Source: Massilia sp. METH4
GTDB lineage: Bacteria > Pseudomonadota > Gammaproteobacteria > Burkholderiales > Burkholderiaceae_D
Length of the DNA stretch: 64,000 nt
Direction of reading: 5' to 3'
Assembly (NCBI RefSeq): GCF_037094685.1
Contig: NZ_CP146614.1
Location: 6,510,001 to 6,574,000, forward strand
The notes below the pieces were generated by a model. It was not told where the DNA came from. It was given only the letters and a program-made list of their open reading frames with translations, and made no database searches. Position numbers and translations under genes: made by a program. Shown piece after piece: positions 45,982 to 55,831 of this stretch (the stretch's first letter is position 1; the number at the start of each line of letters is the position of its first letter).

Positions 45982-47612
45982 CCTTCCGCTTTCCTCAGGT
46001 TCACCACCGGCCGCGCCGCGGCCACTTGCTCCTGGCCACCGTGCGTGAACACGATGGTCTGGCTGGGGAACGCCAGCGAAATGCCGGCCGCCTCCAGCCG
46101 CTCGTAGATAGCCAGCAGCAGCGCCTCGCGGATGACGACCTGCGTGTCGAATTCCCTCACGTCGATGTAGGCGAAGACTTCGATATTGAACGACCGGTCG
46201 CTGATATTGCCCAGCCGCGCGCGGGCGCCTTCGGCCAGGTGCTTTTCCTCGGCCAGCACCTGCTGCACGATGCTGATCGCTTCCTTCAGCTTGGCCGACG
46301 GCGTGCCGTATGCCACGGCGATCACGGGATTGAACAGGAAGCGGTCGCGGTCCGCGAAGTTCTCGATCTGGCGTGCCGACAGGTCGCCATTCGGGATCGT
46401 GACGACCGTGCGCTCGCCGGTGCGGATGCGCGTGGAGCGAATGCCGACATCCTCCACGGTGCCGATCACGTCGCCCACCTTGATGAAGTCCCCCACCTGC
46501 ATCGGCCGGTCGGCAATCACGGTGACGCTGCCGACCAGATTCTCGACGGTCTTCTGCGCCCCCAGCGCGAGCGCAATACCGCCGATGCCCAGCGCCGCGA
46601 TGCCGGTGGTGACATCGATGCCGAACGTATCGAGGATGCCGATGCCGGAAAACAGCAGCAACAGCACTTTGACCGTGCGACGCACCAGCGTGATGACGGA
46701 GACGATCTGCCGCCGCCCCGCCCGCTGCATGCGCGTGGTGGCCACGTCGGTAATGGCATCGACCAGCCGCAATCCGAACCACACGACGGCGATGACGGCC
46801 ACGATGCCGGCATAGCGCAGCAGCGTCTGCCGCGCCACGATGGAGACCGGCAGGCTGTCCGCCCAATTGTAGAAGATGCCCACGGCGACGAGCAGGCTGA
46901 CCGGCGGCAGGCCCGCCTCGACCGAACGGTAGATACTGCTCGCGGCAGGATCGGCCACCACGCGCCGCATGCCCGCGACAATGAGCGCCGACAGCATCCA
47001 CAGGCCGCCGAAGATCAGGATGCCCAGCCCCAGCAGGATGCCCCAGTCGGTCAACGGCGCACCACCGACGACGATCTCGTTCTTCGACGGCTCCTGCTGC
47101 TCGGCCGGCATGCGCTGGCTCGCCGCCGCCACCTGGGCCAGCGTTTCCTTCGATACGCGCCACACTTGCAGGTTGCCATCCTGGCCGCGCACCAGCAGGA
47201 TGGGCACGGGTTTCCCCTTGACCGTGATCTCGCCGATCGCTTCCTGCTCCATCGGCAGGTCGTCTTCCAGGGTGCCGGTGGCGTCGTTGGACAACGCCGC
47301 GAAGGGCTTGATCGTGCCGCCGCCGTCCAGCAATGCATGGAAGGCGCGCGCCTGGCTGATGGCATTCATGCGCTGCCGGTTGCTGGACGCCGCCGGCAGG
47401 TCGAAATACAGGGCGGCGCGGTCGTAATCGAGTGCGGCCAGCGCCTCGATCAGGCCGGACACCATGGAACGGGGCGTTTCACGGCCCAGCGGATCGGGTT
47501 GCACGGCCGGGGCGGCGGATGCCGCATCCTGCTTGGCAAAAAAGGCGGCGTGACCGAGTGGCGATGCCAGCGCGATCAGGAGGGCGACCAGGAAGCTGAG
47601 GGATAGACGCAT
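45972..47612 (-). CDS. MscS-family mechanosensitive channel with periplasmic N-terminus
   Basis: A 546-residue protein with a signal peptide (to about 25), a periplasmic domain of about 150 residues, four or five helices (about 185-370) and the MscS core (TGIAALGIGGIALALGAQKT pore helix, then QVGDFIKVGDVIGTVEDVGI beta domain). It should protect against hypo-osmotic stress, with a larger periplasmic part than Escherichia coli MscS. ATG at 47612 was chosen for the signal peptide MRLSLSFLVALLIALASPLG. Confidence 0.92.
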   Translation of the reverse strand: MRLSLSFLVALLIALASPLGHAAFFAKQDAASAAPAVQPDPLGRETPRSMVSGLIEALAALDYDRAALYFDLPAASSNRQRMNAISQARAFHALLDGGGTIKPFAALSNDATGTLEDDLPMEQEAIGEITVKGKPVPILLVRGQDGNLQVWRVSKETLAQVAAASQRMPAEQQEPSKNEIVVGGAPLTDWGILLGLGILIFGGLWMLSALIVAGMRRVVADPAASSIYRSVEAGLPPVSLLVAVGIFYNWADSLPVSIVARQTLLRYAGIVAVIAVVWFGLRLVDAITDVATTRMQRAGRRQIVSVITLVRRTVKVLLLLFSGIGILDTFGIDVTTGIAALGIGGIALALGAQKTVENLVGSVTVIADRPMQVGDFIKVGDVIGTVEDVGIRSTRIRTGERTVVTIPNGDLSARQIENFADRDRFLFNPVIAVAYGTPSAKLKEAISIVQQVLAEEKHLAEGARARLGNISDRSFNIEVFAYIDVREFDTQVVIREALLLAIYERLEAAGISLAFPSQTIVFTHGGQEQVAAARPVVNLRKAEGPR

Positions 47613-47909
47613 GCTCGATAAGACTCCTTGGCTTTGCTTGATATCGTTTGCCGGCGATGGACGCGAGGCCCGCGCGCGCATGGCGCCGGGCGTGAGCAGC
47701 GATCACTGCGGGAGAGTGTGTCAGCACGGCGCGGCGGCGGCTGGCCGGTGACGGATGCCTGCTGGCGGCCATCCATGGAGGCCCAATCAGGGGGGCGCTC
47801 CATTGCCGGGACCGCAGTGCGTGACGCCCATCGGTTCCGATAGAACTGCTTGTTCGAAATGCAAAGTCTAGCATCGGCGCGGGCCCGCGTCTCGCACGGT
47901 TGCGTGCTG
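47613..47909. other. non-coding stretch
   Basis: Between the MscS start and the acetyltransferase remnant I see no convincing gene. Open frames here lack ribosome sites or family motifs. It probably holds the MscS promoter (minus strand). Confidence 0.5.
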
Positions 47910-48040
47910 TTACAGGTCCAGCCGCTTCTTCCAGGTATATGTGGCCAGCATAAGGTCGATGGGGTGCGGGTACAGTTCCTCGCGGATCGCTGTGAACCCG
48001 GCACGCTGGTTGAACGCCAGGGCGTTCAGGGGCGCAGAAA
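47910..48040 (-). pseudogene. C-terminal remnant of a GNAT-type acetyltransferase
   Basis: A minus-strand frame ending in TAA at 47910 reads PLNALAFNQRAGFTAI, then REELYPHPIDLMLATYTW. The N-x-x-A-x-x-F-x-x-x-G-F pattern is that of the last helix and strand of GNAT acetyltransferases, but everything upstream of the last 40 residues is missing. This is an inferred fragment at the edge of the T6SS island. Confidence 0.4.
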
Positions 48041-48054
48041 TGACCTGCGCCCAT

Positions 48055-48170
48055 CTAAAAGCCCTCCTTGTCGATGGGCGCCGCGCCCTTGACCTTCGCG
48101 CGCCCGCCTTGCGTGATGAGCGTGTTGAGAGAGATCAAGTGGCCTTGAGAACATAGAACATCTCGCTGAC
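48055..48170 (-). other. short open frame, possible gene end of unknown origin
   Basis: A minus-strand frame ends in TAG at 48055 with the sequence LISLNTLITQGGRAKVKGAA followed by PIDKEGF. It looks protein-like but has no start codon in a sensible place, and I recognise no family. It may be another broken C-terminus next to the immunity gene at 48249, consistent with past rearrangement here. Confidence 0.25.
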
Positions 48171-48248
48171 ACCACACCTTTTTGCATGTGTGCCGGTAAT
48201 GCTAGCGCGTTTCTCAGGCCCTTGCTATCTCGCGAGATTGAGTTTCGT

Positions 48249-48953
48249 TTATTTACCTTCTTTAAACACGTACTCCTTCATACAACCAGAGTGCGTTTGA
48301 GTGAATTCAGGCGAAAGCACCAAATTCTTCGCATCAACCCAAACGGAATAGGGGGAATTTTTCAGATAAAAATCGCACCGGTCGTCACTGCTGATTCCTT
48401 CAGCTTCGCTATCAGCAATCATTTTACCTATCGATTCTTCATCAAGCTCTACTTTACCCTCATGACCGGGCGTAACAACGGCGGCAGCTGACACAAACTG
48501 CCTTACTAAAATTGGCGCCGGTATTAATGAGCCGTTTGCTCTCGAAAACACCATAGGAATCTTCTCGATATTTGGAGAGCCAGCGCAAACAGTAGACCTT
48601 TCGAAAACGACGCTTATATAATGATCTGAAACATAAACTTTGTTGAACCTCATGTGAAAACTCCATGGGCGACCTTCCGCATAGGAACCGCAGAGCTTTA
48701 TTTCTCGCTGAATACTCCTCTGTTTCCCCCTAAGCTGCGCGTTGACCCGATCAAGAATCTTAGGCTGCATGCCCTCCACGGCTTCAAGTTTAAGCGTTTC
48801 AACTGATACACTCGACGCAGGGCGATTTACACCCATATTTTTGGCTTTCCCTACAACGAACTTGACTAAGGGAGGAGGTTTATTTTCGAGTGCAACTGAA
48901 TGCTGGGATACCAGTCCAAACCACACAGCGACCAAGAACCGAATAGTTCTCAT
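48249..48953 (-). CDS. candidate periplasmic T6SS immunity protein
   Basis: A 234-residue exported protein (signal peptide MRTIRFLVAVWFGLVSQHSV, cleavage near residue 21). It matches no family I know. It overlaps the end of the M23/GH19 effector by 4 bp (ATGA), the same coupling as in the lipase/Tli4 pair, and has the AT-rich composition of its neighbour. A periplasmic inhibitor is what a peptidoglycan-cutting effector would need. Cysteines (LCGSY, VCAGS, DRCDFY, SGCMKE) could form two disulfides. Confidence 0.65.
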   Translation of the reverse strand: MRTIRFLVAVWFGLVSQHSVALENKPPPLVKFVVGKAKNMGVNRPASSVSVETLKLEAVEGMQPKILDRVNAQLRGKQRSIQREIKLCGSYAEGRPWSFHMRFNKVYVSDHYISVVFERSTVCAGSPNIEKIPMVFSRANGSLIPAPILVRQFVSAAAVVTPGHEGKVELDEESIGKMIADSEAEGISSDDRCDFYLKNSPYSVWVDAKNLVLSPEFTQTHSGCMKEYVFKEGK

Positions 48954-51112
48954 AAGACAACTTTCTTGATCCGAGTTGTAAACTTCACGCGATCATCGAG
49001 TGCATTTACCCCACCATTGATAGCACGAGTAACACTTTCAACATCATCTTTATCCATAGCAGCTATGGTTTTGCTGCGCAATTTGACGATATACCAGCAC
49101 CCAGCATCAATGGCATAGTGATCTTCCAATAACTTCTCAGGGTTTTCGACTCGAGGGAACCGCTTCTTACTGTCGAGCTCCCACCCAACATCAAAGTCAG
49201 TCCCTTTTTTCAGCCAACCCTTGAAAGCCCAATATTCACCATAATTAAAGCGTCCGGTCAGTTGCTTGAAGCCCCGTCCTTTAAATTTTCGACCATCGCC
49301 AGCTTGAGTATTACCGAGACCGAGATTCTTCTCATATGCGTCACCGCTCGCTTCCTCAAGCATCAAATTGAGGCTCCCACTCTCAACCGCGCCTTGCCCA
49401 AAAAAGTGCGCCTGACGAAGCCTTGTATTTACTCCGTATTTAAAAGTGCATTTATTTACTTCTACTCGGTACTTTTCTCGTACGTCAGGCGATGTGCCAT
49501 GGCTTATCTCGCTACCTGATCCACTTTGGTCAGGATATATTTCGGCAAATTCATTTTTCGACAACCACATGCACTTAGCAGCATGCTCAATAAACTTTAT
49601 TGGATGAACATGCCAAACTAGCCGCGAGGCTGGCAAACCTTTCACATCCTCCCAAAAACAAAGACGTTCGATATGCTGCGTCAGGCGCAAAAATTGATCA
49701 GCCGTCAATTTCCGCGCGCCAAAATCTGGTTGTTTTACACGCCCAAATCGCTTCTCGAGATCCCTTTTGCTCCATTCGGTTGGATGCTTTACGACTAAGA
49801 ACCTCAGTTTTTCCGCAATATCAACCGACGCCCGACCGCTTTCCCGTGCGTCGCCTTTCTCGAATGCATTCAGAATATTCTGCATGCCAATGTCATCCAC
49901 GAACCCGTCTTCGCTGTAGGCGCCATGCTCTTCCAGGAGTTTGAACCCAGCCCAGTCCGCGTCACTGCTGTACTGGACCAATGATTTCTCAGCCCAGTAA
50001 ACGTCATTAGTTTCTGGAACAAATATTTGAATCCATTCCTTTCCACCAAAACTTTTTTGCAAGAACTCCTCAACTTTCAGCCACGGATCAACCCAGGGAA
50101 TTATCGAGGTCCCCACCCCCAATCGAGTCTCATTCTTTTTCGGATCTTTTTTATAGGCCTGCAGACTGCTGCTCTTAGCGCTATACTGTTTAGCGGGAAA
50201 CGCTGCGCCTGACTTAGCCTTTGGAGAAATCACCTCTGGCGCAACGGCACTCAATTGGCCTTCAGCAACCCAATATTTACGCTTATCGATTACGACACAT
50301 TGATAGCCACCGCCCCCATCATTATTACTAATCTTCAACGGTTTTGATGGATCGACAGCAAGCGTTATCGTCTCCGGCAATTCATCATAAGCAGTCAATT
50401 CACTTGTGAGCAGGCAGCGACCCCAGATCGTCTTGAAGGAATTTTTGAGAAAATCGACGTCATCGAAGAAGATTTCGAAATGAATTCCACGCGATGGCGC
50501 AGTGAAATTATCAGGAACAAACCCGCTATATCCAAGTATGTCACCTCGCTTAACACGGCAGTAGCCGCTTCCATCATGACACTGTCCGTCTGCGGTTGGT
50601 GCGGTGGTTTCGATATCTGCCTTGGTCAGAATGGGCTTCTTATTTTTGTCTAGTAAAGGATGTCCCTTCTTATCAAGTTTTGGACTTGGGGGAACGTTCT
50701 TTTTGAGGAAATTGACTTCACGATCCCCACTTTTTCCCTTGACCTTGCTCCACGCTTGTAAGTGCATATACAGAGAATAGAATTGTAGCTTGCTGGTTCC
50801 GAGGGTCGTTTTACCGAATTCAGCTTCGTGTCTGAGCAATACAAAACTTCGTGAATACGGCGTTTTGTCAAAGAAAGCATCGACGGTGTCAACTTCGTCG
50901 TAGCGATATGCCACCACCTCTCCATCTGCTATCGCCCTGATAGGAATAGATGGATCCTGAGGCGTGATATGGACTCCTCCATGCCAGAAGCGATTTTGCC
51001 CCATCGGGTAGGTTCCGCTCACAACCTCACTACAAGCGTAGGCGTTATCTGGCAAAACGCGGTTGTGCTTACCAGCGGTATATGGAATCTGAATAGGATA
51101 AGTAACTATCAT
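48950..51112 (-). CDS. T6SS peptidoglycan effector: M23-like plus GH19 domains
   Basis: A 720-residue protein without signal peptide, as expected for a T6SS cargo. Residues 35-225 resemble an M23/LytM peptidase (HGGVHI, DGEVVAY, YMHL, GIHFEIF). However, the usual HxxxD reads His44-xxx-His48, and the first His of HxH is replaced (Gly209-Ile-His211), so activity is doubtful. Residues 435-530 are a linker domain common in such effectors (HPTEWSKRDLEKRFG, then RLCFWEDV). Residues 545-720 are a GH19 lysozyme/chitinase with Glu577 (GQGAVESGS) and GRGFKQLTGRFNY. It follows an orphan VgrG core and precedes its immunity candidate. AT-rich relative to the flanks. Confidence 0.85.
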   Translation of the reverse strand: MIVTYPIQIPYTAGKHNRVLPDNAYACSEVVSGTYPMGQNRFWHGGVHITPQDPSIPIRAIADGEVVAYRYDEVDTVDAFFDKTPYSRSFVLLRHEAEFGKTTLGTSKLQFYSLYMHLQAWSKVKGKSGDREVNFLKKNVPPSPKLDKKGHPLLDKNKKPILTKADIETTAPTADGQCHDGSGYCRVKRGDILGYSGFVPDNFTAPSRGIHFEIFFDDVDFLKNSFKTIWGRCLLTSELTAYDELPETITLAVDPSKPLKISNNDGGGGYQCVVIDKRKYWVAEGQLSAVAPEVISPKAKSGAAFPAKQYSAKSSSLQAYKKDPKKNETRLGVGTSIIPWVDPWLKVEEFLQKSFGGKEWIQIFVPETNDVYWAEKSLVQYSSDADWAGFKLLEEHGAYSEDGFVDDIGMQNILNAFEKGDARESGRASVDIAEKLRFLVVKHPTEWSKRDLEKRFGRVKQPDFGARKLTADQFLRLTQHIERLCFWEDVKGLPASRLVWHVHPIKFIEHAAKCMWLSKNEFAEIYPDQSGSGSEISHGTSPDVREKYRVEVNKCTFKYGVNTRLRQAHFFGQGAVESGSLNLMLEEASGDAYEKNLGLGNTQAGDGRKFKGRGFKQLTGRFNYGEYWAFKGWLKKGTDFDVGWELDSKKRFPRVENPEKLLEDHYAIDAGCWYIVKLRSKTIAAMDKDDVESVTRAINGGVNALDDRVKFTTRIKKVVL

Positions 51113-51190
51113 TTAGTAGAAATTCGGATTTTGCACGCGCACGGTAAATTCTTGAAATTGGCCGAGCTCTCATTCATTGCGCCAAGCAGA

Positions 51191-53104
51191 TTAACAGGAG
51201 AATAGGAACGTACCATCCCATTCTTTGAGTTTATCGCGAGGTAGACGAGGCATATAATAGTGACTGCGCTCCGGCGCAACAAAACTCTTCTTCCCTGCAT
51301 GAATCGCAATCTTCCCCGGACACTGCACAGTAATATTCCCACCCTCAATGGTGATATTCGCCCCATCGGCCGTCGACAAACTGATGCTCTTCGCCGCTGC
51401 CCAATCCACATGCGCATTGGCACTGACAACATTCACCTCATCCCGCGCCTGCACCTTCAGCACATCGGCCTGGGCCTGCACCTCGACCGCATCCTTGGCG
51501 GCAATCACCTGCAACCCGACCCCGCCCTCGCCAGCCTTCACGGCACCAGCCAGCACGCCAATGGCCTGCTGGCTATGCACCCGCATCTGCCCGCCAGTGA
51601 TGAACTGCGTATCCTGCCCGCTCATCAGACTGACGGTCTCGCCATTGGACAGCTGCACCGCCTGCCCGGCAGTAATGGCCAGCCCCGCCTTCGCGGAAAT
51701 CGCAATGATCGGATCGCTCGAGTGCGGCAATTTGCCGTCATCCGGGCTGGTGTTTTTTGACGCGGCATCGGAAAGCGCGGCATCGAAACCGCCAGAACCC
51801 ACCATTCCCGACACACTGTCCAGCATGGCCTTCAACGGCGCGGCCTTCGGGTCGAGCACACTGGAGGAAGCCTTGGCGGCGCCAAGGTGCGCAGCGAGCC
51901 CCACCGTTTCATGCGTCACGGCCGCCTGGCTGAAAGTCTCGCCCAGCTTGACCGCCTGCTTCATCAGCGCAATGCCGGCCGAGTTGTCACCGGCCGGATC
52001 GCGCGCCCCGGCGCCGTGCGCAATCTTGTAGCTCGACACGAGCAAGCCCGCCCCGCCTCGCACGGCGCCATAAGCATCAGTACGCAACTCGGCCCCCTGC
52101 CCGCGCAGCGAGCCGCGGTAGTTGTCGGCCGCGTGAATCAGGTGGCCCAGGTTCAGTTCCGTGGCCGCCGACGTGGTGCGCAACTGCACGCGCCCCTGCG
52201 CATCGGTGTCGTCGAACAGCAGCTGGTTGTAGCCCGCGCCGCCAAATTCCCTGGTGCGCACGCCCCACTGGCTCGCGGCATTGCGGTGCCCGGCACTCTC
52301 GGCCGAAGCGCCATGCCACACGGGCGAATGACCGCCGGTCAGGTTGCCCTGCGCGGAGATCGAGTGGTCGTGCGCCGGCTGGAACAGCGAGGCAGCATTA
52401 TCCGATGAAGGCGCTTCGCCGCCCGGCGTGGGTGCAACGCCTCCTTCGCCCTGCCCGTTGTACACGGCGCCCACGATGATCGGCCGGTCGATGTCGTTCT
52501 CCATGAACTGCACGACCACTTCCTGCCCGATGCGCGGCAGGAACTGGCTGCCGATGCCGCCGCCGGCCAATCGCTGCGCCACGCGTACCCAGCAGGTGGC
52601 GTCGCCGCTGTCCTGCCAGTGGTAGCGGATGCGCACGCGGCCCAGCGCATCGCAGTACAGCTCATCGGCGCCGGCCGGCGTGTCGCTGCCGTCCGGCCCG
52701 ATCACGATCGCGGTCTGCGCGCCGCGGGCGGTCGGTTTCGGGTGCGAGCGGCCATCGCTGCCCGGCAGGACCGGGCGCCAGACGACGTCGCTGGCGACCG
52801 CCTCGAAGCAGTTGCCGTAGCCGCTCTTGCGGGCCTGGTCGATCGTCAGTTGGAAGTCTGGCGGCAGGTCGCGCACGGTTTCGTGCAGCAGTTCGGGAAT
52901 GGGGCCGAACAGCTCCGCCAGCGCTTCGGTGGCGCGGGACGGCAGGTTGTTCACGCCTACGCTCACCACGCGCAGCACCGTGTAGCTGGCCGCTTCGCCC
53001 AGGGATTGCAATGGCGTGCCGGTGACCGTCAGGCGCGTGCCCGCGCGCAGCGTGCGCACCGTCGAACGGCCGCGCCACAGCTGGCTGCGCGCCTCGCGCG
53101 CCTC
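51191..53104 (-). pseudogene. 5'-truncated VgrG core with its own C-terminal tail
   Basis: About 637 codons read open from the base after the Tli4-like stop codon (TAG then GAGGCGCGC). They match residues of the complete VgrG from EAREARSQLWRGRSTVRTLR to GKKSF, so the first third (gp27-like part) is absent. After KSF the tail differs: VAPERSHYYMPRLPRDKLKE, then WDGTFLFSC. No ATG or ribosome site is seen at the front; GTG at 53059 is the first possible start. Without the N-terminal hub it cannot form a normal spike. Best read as a silent core that keeps the tail and downstream effector usable by recombination. Confidence 0.88.
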
Positions 53105-53105
53105 C
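51282..53105 (-). repeat. direct repeat copy A of the VgrG core (1.8 kb)
   Basis: Matches 56076-57899 in the same orientation with a constant offset of 4794 bp and no indels seen. From about 52222 to 53105 I find only two differences (52363 and 53102). From 51282 to 52221 differences occur every few tens of bases. The repeat stops exactly at the immunity stop codon on one side and at the KSF codon on the other. Confidence 0.92.
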
Positions 53106-54103
53106 TAGCGAGTTGCGAAAGACTCAACAAAGTTATCCCAGAGAATCACTGCTTCGCTTTCGGATAATGAATTTTGCTGACGTGCGCCATCTGTTGAGCG
53201 CCTGGCGGTCTCCAACTCAGCATGAATCGACGGCCTCAGGCGATCAGGTTTAGTACGGCGGCTTTCGACAGCGAAAAGAAAGCGTCCTGAGTCAGAACTT
53301 TTGTCAGCTGGCATCCAAGCCATCCATTCCTGCGCGGTCATTCCAGCAACTTTTGTTTCACGTTTTCGAATGACTCTACTAGTAACGCCGAATCTATTCA
53401 AAAGTGAGTCCGTTCCTGTCACCCGCTGAAACAGCGAAACACCTTCATCCGGTCGGAAAGTGTCGATATCGAGGGAAAGAAGAGCGTCGCTGTGCTCGGA
53501 ACTCTCATAACCAACTCTAATGGCCTCACTGGAATATTTTTGCAAGACACTTATTACACCGATACAAAACCCCCCTTCTGCAGAATGACCAGTGTTGGAG
53601 CGAAGCGCCTTCGCGAAATCATATAAGCGATGCTCGGCCGCAACAAATTGCCCGTTAAAAGAGTCGGTCGACATACGAACGTATGTCCCGTCAATCAATT
53701 TATGTAATTCGCTCGAGTATGAAGAACCAATTCGTTTGATTCGAAACAAGATCTCCTGAGGACCTACAATATGCTTCAATTCCAGTACGTCTGTATCGAT
53801 ATCCTGACTTTTTCTTATTTCAGCAGTACGAACTAGAATTTTTTCTTCGAAATTCTTCTGACTTAACCCTTCTTCGGTCACCACTTCGATATCATCACCA
53901 TCATCCCCTACGCCCTCCAAGCCAAACGTCGCTTGCACAGAGCGGCGCTGTCTCCATCCCTCTGGTAGTAAAAAACTTACACGACCAGCACAGTACGGCA
54001 CCGTATTATAAGCTTCGCTTTTCATTGCCACACCTTTATCCTCATTCTCTCGGCAAGCGCTTAACAAACCTGCCATCGCAAACACAATAAGAAGATAGTT
54101 CAT
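53105..54103 (-). CDS. Tli4-like lipoprotein immunity protein
   Basis: A 332-residue lipoprotein (MNYLLIVFAMAGLLSAC, lipid Cys17) with the general layout of Tli4-type T6SS immunity proteins (VPYCAGRVSFLLPEGWRQR near the start and a C-terminal domain with GMTAQEWMAWMPADKSS). It should bind the neighbouring lipase in the periplasm. Start overlaps the lipase stop (ATGA). Its TAG stop touches the first base of the orphan VgrG core. Composition is AT-rich compared with the VgrG genes. Confidence 0.8.
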   Translation of the reverse strand: MNYLLIVFAMAGLLSACRENEDKGVAMKSEAYNTVPYCAGRVSFLLPEGWRQRRSVQATFGLEGVGDDGDDIEVVTEEGLSQKNFEEKILVRTAEIRKSQDIDTDVLELKHIVGPQEILFRIKRIGSSYSSELHKLIDGTYVRMSTDSFNGQFVAAEHRLYDFAKALRSNTGHSAEGGFCIGVISVLQKYSSEAIRVGYESSEHSDALLSLDIDTFRPDEGVSLFQRVTGTDSLLNRFGVTSRVIRKRETKVAGMTAQEWMAWMPADKSSDSGRFLFAVESRRTKPDRLRPSIHAELETARRSTDGARQQNSLSESEAVILWDNFVESFATR

Positions 54104-55830
54104 CCGATAATTGCCTCGCGGGCCAGTTTGGTAATCGAATAATATGTTACCTGTCGGGCGACAGCATCCTTATATGCTGGCTCGTGATCGAACCCAGTAA
54201 GCTTAAACTGCTGCTTGATACTGTTTGCAGAAGCTCGCCTTGGTGCAGCGCCAGAGCTTTCGGGAACAGTACCGTCGCCATATGTGTCGTGCTTTTCGCA
54301 AGTCAGTTCCCAGAAACTTGTCTCAATCGTTGAATACACCCCGCCCATACCAGCATTTGGCGTAACAACAGATTCGCCCCCGACGTATATCAGGTTCTTT
54401 CCATCCTCTCTGACTTGGCCGTGCGTCATCTCGAAGGTTTCCTGCGCAGTTGGGCAGTCGCCTTTTGCGGGCTTTACCCCTTTCCGCATGCGCCAGTGGA
54501 TTTTCCCGAACGAGTTAAATTGCTTCGAACCGTTAGCTGAACCCGCACCATAAAATACATAGGTATTTGGGTGATAAGAACCGGCAAGCTTCTCATGAAA
54601 ATCTTTAGCTAACTGGATATTTTTGACAAACTGGTTCCATTTTATCGAGATGCCATCCCGGGGGGAGAGCCACTCTTCACGCACCAATCCCCACCAATTT
54701 TTTTTGTTTAGGTAGATTTCATCGTATGGATCTGACTGTGGCAGAGTTGCAACCTGCTGCCCTTGCTCATTCCGAAGAGTCAACCACCCTATTCCATAAT
54801 CCTTAGAAGGAAGGAGCTGCAGAGCACCAGGCGCTTGCGCAAAAACGGCGGTGACACCGGTTCCCGTCAAGCCTATGACGAGTCCAGCTCCGAGATCTTC
54901 GTCGCGCATGCCTATCTTGCAACGCCGATAAGCCACGGCTGCACCAACTGCCGGCATCACACCGTGTACGACTCCAACCACCTTCTTCTCCATCTCGGGC
55001 AACCTGCAGCAAGCACGCGCTACCAACCCTCCCATCGAGTGAGTGACAAGAATAACCTGCTTACAACTCGAATCTCTGCCATTATGAATACGGATAATTT
55101 CTTCAATCCTATCCTTCAGGGCAATAGCCGCGAGCTTGTTGGATGCGAGCCAGTTATACCCAAATGCATATACAGGGAAACGGCATTTGGAACGTTGTAG
55201 CAGATCATCTGAAAGAATAGGTGCTGTTGGAAAACCTGGCTCTGCCACTCCGGGCAGGCCAACCATCTTCATCGCGACTCCTGGCCGGAGCTTTTGTGCC
55301 GACCAAGGTTCGGCTCGCTCGGTGGCGCTCATGAAGGAGTTGGGTGAGAAGTCAGACCACCGCAGGGGATCGTACCCCTCCCCGTTCAGCTTGTTCTCCA
55401 GCCATATCAAGAATTCATGGTAGCTGGTCTGTGCCACTTCGCCCCAGCCCCGCGCGTGGAAATCTCTCTCATCTTTAAGGGCACCTACAGGCGCGTTAGG
55501 TACTGCGCCGTACTTATATACTCGGGTCCTGTCGGGGTGAAGGATTCTCTGGCGAGCGCCTGCAAGCTTTGTTACCCAGAATTTTGCTAGCTCAACTGGC
55601 AAGCCTTCACCGTCTAGTAACCATACTGGATTGCCGTTAGTGCTATCACAAAGATTACTCCCCATAATGCCTGGAACGAATATAATTGGAATAACCTGAC
55701 TGGGAGGGACTTGCAGCTTTACAATGCCCGTCAATCTTGAGTCAGTAAGATTCCAATCAAAGGTTGTCCGTCCTTTTGCCTGCTGAATATGCCTTGCAAG
55801 TCTTTCTTTCTCGTCGGGTTGATTGGCCAT
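54100..55830 (-). CDS. T6SS phospholipase effector (alpha/beta-hydrolase, Tle type)
   Basis: A 576-residue protein without signal peptide. Hydrolase landmarks: IIFVPGIMGSNL (oxyanion region), VTHSMGGLVAR (nucleophile Ser265), and late acid/His candidates in YGDGTVPESSG and GFDHEPAY. The LCAT-like VPGIMGS start plus a Tli4-like partner point to a Tle-class lipase that attacks membranes of rivals. ATG at 55830 follows the VgrG stop by one base (TAGAATG), so it is cotranslated with its carrier. An upstream start at 55851 overlapping vgrG is less likely. Confidence 0.85.
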   Translation of the reverse strand: MANQPDEKERLARHIQQAKGRTTFDWNLTDSRLTGIVKLQVPPSQVIPIIFVPGIMGSNLCDSTNGNPVWLLDGEGLPVELAKFWVTKLAGARQRILHPDRTRVYKYGAVPNAPVGALKDERDFHARGWGEVAQTSYHEFLIWLENKLNGEGYDPLRWSDFSPNSFMSATERAEPWSAQKLRPGVAMKMVGLPGVAEPGFPTAPILSDDLLQRSKCRFPVYAFGYNWLASNKLAAIALKDRIEEIIRIHNGRDSSCKQVILVTHSMGGLVARACCRLPEMEKKVVGVVHGVMPAVGAAVAYRRCKIGMRDEDLGAGLVIGLTGTGVTAVFAQAPGALQLLPSKDYGIGWLTLRNEQGQQVATLPQSDPYDEIYLNKKNWWGLVREEWLSPRDGISIKWNQFVKNIQLAKDFHEKLAGSYHPNTYVFYGAGSANGSKQFNSFGKIHWRMRKGVKPAKGDCPTAQETFEMTHGQVREDGKNLIYVGGESVVTPNAGMGGVYSTIETSFWELTCEKHDTYGDGTVPESSGAAPRRASANSIKQQFKLTGFDHEPAYKDAVARQVTYYSITKLAREAIIG

Positions 55831-55831
55831 T

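Noticed and set aside
51191..53059. orphan VgrG fragment as a functional short VgrG from GTG 53059
   Set aside because: It lacks the gp27-like base needed to dock on Hcp and has no ribosome site; kept as a pseudogene/archive, though low-level translation cannot be excluded.
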